Below are positions 54,601-60,600 of a stretch of DNA of 64,000 bases, one piece after another. Positions within the stretch are counted from its first letter, which is position 1; each line of letters opens with the position of its first letter. Source of the stretch: Taxillus chinensis (taxonomy: Eukaryota; Streptophyta; Magnoliopsida; Santalales; Loranthaceae); contig CM042090.1 in the NCBI GenBank assembly GCA_023512835.1, positions 26,327,783 through 26,391,782 on the forward strand, written 5' to 3'. Under the pieces are notes generated by a model. That model did not search any database. It saw only the letters and a list, made by a program, of their open reading frames with translations, and had not been told where the DNA came from. A program made the translations under genes and the position numbers.

Positions 54601-57600
54601 AGTTCTCTTATTCCTGCTGTTAGAAACCGTATCTGTAGAGACCTAATTCACAATCCTTTGCATTTAATATTCTCATTAGATGTACTTGGTATGACAAGCT
54701 CAACATTGGCTTCTCTTAGTAGAGGATTTGCTGAATTGTCAACAGATGGCCAGTTTCTGCAATTACGTTCAAAGCAAGTAAGTTTTTCTCTTCAGGAATT
54801 AGTTATATTGGCTGACTAATTCTGGCTGGAATGTGAACATTATTTTAAAATGGCATTAAGGTACGATCACGAAGAATTACTGGGATCGGCGATGGAATTA
54901 TTAAAGGAACTGAAGCACTTGCACAAGGTTTTGCCTTTGGAGTGTCTGGAGTACTGAGAAAGCCTGTAGAGAGTGCTAGACAGGATGGTCTCGTAGGACT
55001 TGTACATGGGCTTGGACAAGCTTTCCTAGGTTTCATTGTACAGCCAGTGAGTGGGGCATTAGATTTTGTCTCTTTGACTGTCAATGGAATTGGTGCAAGT
55101 TGCTCAAGATGCTTAGAGATTTTCAACACCACCACCACCCAGAGAATTAGAAATCCCAGGGCAATCCGTGCAAATGGTATACTTAAAGAGTATTGTGAAA
55201 GAGAAGCCATTGGACAGGTAAATGTTTATTACTTTTCCAGATGTTCCATGTTACTTTACTGGAAATTGTTAAATTTTGAACCAAGATTGGAGTCTAACAA
55301 ATGTGTGATTTTGGATTTGATGTGAACAGAATTTACCCGTGGGGAGATGGTACCATATGAGCAAAGAAATTTGGTTTAGATAATGGAACTGTTAAAGTTC
55401 ATAGGTTTTTATTCCAAAATCAGTTGGTAATGGGTAGGATTATTGTGAAATCTTATTAATTAATTGTAAAGTTTGACAACTCCTGATGCTTGATTATATG
55501 TCTCAACACACTTCTTACATTTGACTTATCTTTTGGGTCTAATATGTGAACAATATTAAATGACATAGGGCAAATGTTCCCTAACGTGTGACTTATCTTT
55601 TGAGTCTAACATGTGGACAATATTGGTGACAGGGAACACACATAAGTGGGTTATTGCACGATTTTATTAATTAATTGCAGGGTATAATAACTCCTAATGC
55701 GTGGGATTATATATTTCAACAAGAACAAAGAAGACGTTTGGAAATTCAGCTAATTATTTGCTGTTTATTTATTTAGTTATTATTATCTGGCCTGTAACTT
55801 CTGGCTATAGTTTTTGTCCTTTACCAAAATTGCCATATAATTTGACCACATATCAATTTTCTCATTCATTGTGCATTTCTATTCGTCTAATATTGCCGTA
55901 TAATTTCTGCAGGAACCCTAATGTCATTGGGTTCAGCTAACCCCTTCCTTTTGATGCACTACCACCTCCCAATCCCTGACACCACAGCTTGACCCTCCCT
56001 CCCAACATCACAGCCATCAGCCCAACCTCCACACCCCCCCAGATGCTCCTCCAAAGCTACAGCCTCCACCCACTCCGGCGCCCAATCCAATAACCTCCAT
56101 TGTAGTCTCCTCCTCCCTCCAGCACAACCCAACCACGTCTCCCACAAAAGATGTATAGGTTGGAGACGTATCCAAATTAGATCCCCATGCTCTTCATTGG
56201 GTGTTTTCAGGGTATTCTCAATCTCAGAGGGGTTAAACCAGATAATCGTGCTTTCTCCGTTAGGGTAGACAGCTATTATAAAAATAGGGTTTGCTTACAT
56301 TGCATAAGCAGAATATGTTCTAGCAGTCAACTGCTTTACTGGGGCAGTCGACTGTTAAAACCTTTCTGTCCAGTAGCTGTCAACTGCTCTAATGGAACAG
56401 CCATCTGTTCAAGACCTCTCTGTCCAGTGGCACCCGACTGCCACTGGAGTCTGGTTGTAGTTGACTGCTATAATGGGACAGCTGGATGCTGAGTCCTCTC
56501 TGTCCAGTGACAGTCAGCTGCCACTGGAATCAGTGGTTGGCTGTTCTAGTCTCCTCAGTTGCTTTGATTTCCTTTCTTCTGACATTTATAATAGAGGTAA
56601 CCCTAATGCAAATAGAATGAAAATATCTTTGGGAATAATATCTTCTCTCTACTTAATAACCTAATAATATCAAATCTAATCAAATCCTTATGAATTTATG
56701 GTTCACTATATAATTTAAACTTATCCTTGGCTTTGACTTGTATAAACCATATATTGTAGAAGATTCCTTTAGAATGAAATGTTGTTATTAATGCAACTGC
56801 CAAAGATTAAGTGCCATCATTATGACCTGATTCAGGAATATGGGGTTATACTTATGGAACTATTGTGCATCTAATTCTGTTAGAAAATTTCTAATAAAAA
56901 TAATTATATACATCATTTTTTCCTGTATGAAGCGAAAGTGTGAACGTTTTCTTTGTTTTCTTTGTATTCCCAGATGATACATTACCTTGCAGAAACAAGT
57001 CGGCATTTTGGGTGTAAAGAAATATTCAAGGAGCCATCAAAATATGCCTGGTCTGATCATTATGAAGACCATTTTGGTGTGCCTCATCGACGGATTGTGT
57101 TAGTAACAAATAAACGAGTGATGCTGTTACAGGTAGTGGAGACTTAGAGAAACATATTCCTGTCCCCTTGATGTCTTGCCTTCTTTATTGTCAATTTCTT
57201 TTTTCTTCTTCAATGTAGTGTCTGGCGTTAGACAAGATGGATAAGAAACCTTGTAAAATCATGTGGGATGTGCCCTGGGAAGATCTCTTGGCACTAGAAT
57301 TGGCAAAAGCAGGCAGTCTGAGACCTTCTCACTTGATTCTTCATCTTAAAAGTTTTAGGAGAACAGAAATCTTTGCCCGAGTTATAAAGTGTAATGCTGA
57401 GGAAGAATCAGAGGGAAGAAAGCCCCAAGCTGTTCAGATCTGTTCAGTCGTGCAGAAGATGTGGAAGGCATACAAGTCTGAAAAAAAATGTGTTGCTTTA
57501 AGGGTCAGATTTGTGCATGATTATAAGTTTTCCTGTGTTAAGAAAATTCATAGTACTAAGAGCAGTCTCCATATGCAGGTCCCCTCAAGTCCGAGTCCAG

Positions 57601-60600
57601 TGTTTTTTGCTTGGCGTGAGGATGATGGGAGAGAATTGCATACCTCCAAAAAATCTGCTGTGAGGTTAAGGGAGATTTCTTCTTCTTCCCATCCCGCTTC
57701 TGAAGAAAAGAGATTAGTTAAACACACTCTCAACTTTCAGAAGATTTGGAGCAATGAACCAGAATACAAAAGCAAATGCCTATTGTGCCAAAAGAAGGTC
57801 CATCATTGTAGATTTTGCTTCATTTAGTTTCATCTCAGTGTTCTAGCTTCCTGGCATATTCGGTATTAGAATGATTTTTTTTCCCCAGGTTTTAGAAGCT
57901 GATAGAATTTGTAGCATTTGGAGACCAGTCTGTCCTGATGGGTAATCTATAATTCTATGATACAACCTCTCTTGTTCTTGCCATTTGCATTTAGACCTGT
58001 CATAATTCTGCTGAAGAATGCAGTTTGAACCTTAAAATCTAGCTTTGGAAATTACTCTCCCCCTGGGAACTTATAAATACTTCAGAATGCTCTAACAATC
58101 TATGTTATATGGTACAATAAGGTACTATAATTATTTTCTAAGTTTAATAAACTAAACATAAGATGTTTATCTAAGTATAGAATGTGCTGATATGATTAAT
58201 AATTGTTTATGTTCCACTGAATTGCCTGCCAAATTGATTTGATTAACCCAGCTGGAACAGACAAAATCATCAAAAGTTTCTGTTGATAAAGCCATAAAAT
58301 TTTGTGCCCTTATCTGATCGGTGTCCTAAAATTTTAACATATTATATGGGTTTCATATGCCTGGAAAACACGACACTCATGTGCAAATGGTTACATAGAA
58401 AGGGCCTGCGGCAGGGAATCCCTATCAACTACCGCATTATACATGTTAGTGTTTTGATTCCCTATACTGAAACTGGCTCTTTTCAGGTATGTTTCCATTG
58501 GGGATGTAGCTCGAGTCAGCTGTCATCCTCCAAATGCAGCTGCTGTTTACCATAATGTTGGCCACCTTTTCAATTGTCCAGTGGGTTTTGACCTGGTAAG
58601 ACTAATCACTTGAAATTATCTATGGGCTCAGTTGGGTCATGTTACTTTTTAGTAAGAAATGGGAGAAAGATGGGGGTTGGCTTTCTTGAAGCTTGTCTGC
58701 TTGCAAAAATAAAAATCACTGGAAATTATCTATGCACTTTTGATTTCATAGAAGAGTTGGATTACAGCTTTGGACAATTTCACTGAATTTTCATTATCTA
58801 TGGACACACAAATTCATTTAGATCGTAAAATATTGCAATTTTACCATTCACATCAAAGTTTTGATAGTTGTAACAATGTTTTATGACAAAGATTTGAAAA
58901 TCATTAAATTATGTAGGTAGTTTAGGGTTTTAAATGAATCAAACATGAACATTTTTGAGATGATAAAAACTTATTTATATTCGTTCATTAAGAAATAATG
59001 TCGTTTGCAAATATAACTATAGTATTCATAATCGTTTTTGAAAAGTTTTCACAAAAAGAATAAAAAAATATTCGTAAACAAATGATTCACATATTAATTT
59101 GTTACATTAGAATATTTCGTGGAGTAATTAGTTAATATAATATAATTAGGATTGATATGGTAATAATTATATGTCACCATAGATAGTTTTCCTTCTTATA
59201 AATACGAAGTCATATATTGTATGAAATTTATCAATAAAATATCAATTTATTTGTTCTAATCATTAGATCAGACCCTTGTTAGAATAAAATCTTTTCCTTC
59301 TGTTGTCGTCTTCTTTCTCCTCGTCCAACATTGAGCGTCTGTCCTTCGACGACGCCTCTACCCTGCGTTGATGATGCTGACTACAACGTCCCTGCCCAAC
59401 TCCAATCACGACATCCCTGCCCGATGCCAACCTCAACATCCCTACCCGACGCCAACCTTAACATCCCTGCCCAACGCCAACCTCAACATCCCTGCATGAC
59501 GGCAACCACGAAGTCTCTGTCTGATGCTGACCTCAACGACTCTGCACAATGACGACTTTTACCACATGTTTTTTAATTAATCACATGTCACCATCTGTCT
59601 TTCAAGGTAAGGTCCTTACAAAACCCTTTTTCCCCAAAAGTGCATGTTTTCAATTGACCCTATGATAGTTGTTAGTACTTATTTCTTCTGTGATGTTTGA
59701 CTGCATGTCACTAAATTAGATCTTTTAAGTCCTTGAAGTATTTCTTCTTTGGTTATCCTCATCTTCAAAAAGGTTATCGATGTTATTGTCCTAGTTTTAA
59801 CAAATATCTTGTTTCAATTTATGTTACCTTCATGGAAGACACACCTTCTCCTCCTTCCACACATTAGGAAGAGGAGGATGATTTATTAGTCTACTCTATC
59901 ACCCCCTTTACAGTTGTCACGAGCTCTGTTTCTTCTTCTATTCACAAGTATCCTATTCCTAAAGTCTACTCCAGACATTAACCTCTTGATTTATGTTCGT
60001 TACCTGCTTTTTTGCCCTCAGATCCAATCTCAAATGATGATCTTTCTATTGCATTGCGAAAAGATAAACGAAGCTGCACCTTTCCTATTTTGTTTTTTGT
60101 TTTTTATAATTGTTTGTTTTTTTTCTTCTCGTTTCAATTTTACCAGTATGCCCAAAACTGTTCATGAAGCTCTCTCTCATCTTGGTTGGCGTCAAGCAAT
60201 GCTCAACGAAATGCAAGCTTTAGATGAAAATGGTACTTAGGACTTTGTTAATTTACCTTTAGGGAACGGGCTATCGGCTGCAAGTGAGTGTTTGCAGTTA
60301 AGGTTAATCCCAATGGGTATGTTGCTCACTTAAAGGCTTGTCTCGTTGCTAAGGGCTATGCGCAAAAATATGGTGTGGACTATTTTGATACTTTTTTTCT
60401 GTTCCCAAATTAACATCTGTTCGCTTGGTTATTTCTATGGCCGCTACTCACCATTGACCCTTGCATTAATTAAATATTAAATTTTTGTTTTCATGTTGAT
60501 TTGCATAAAGAGGTGTATATAGAGAAACCTCCAGGTTTTGTTGCTATGAGGGAGTCTTGGCTTGTTTGTCGTTTTCGGAAATTTTTATATGGTTTGAAAC

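Noticed and set aside
57504..57578. Reading through 57219-57797 as one exon
   Set aside because: The 75-nt piece has GT-AG ends, and the family runs directly from Lys/Arg to VPSS, so an intron is the better model; retention stays possible.
59385..59545. CRISPR-like array
   Set aside because: Adjacent 25-bp units without spacers, in a plant retrotransposon leader.
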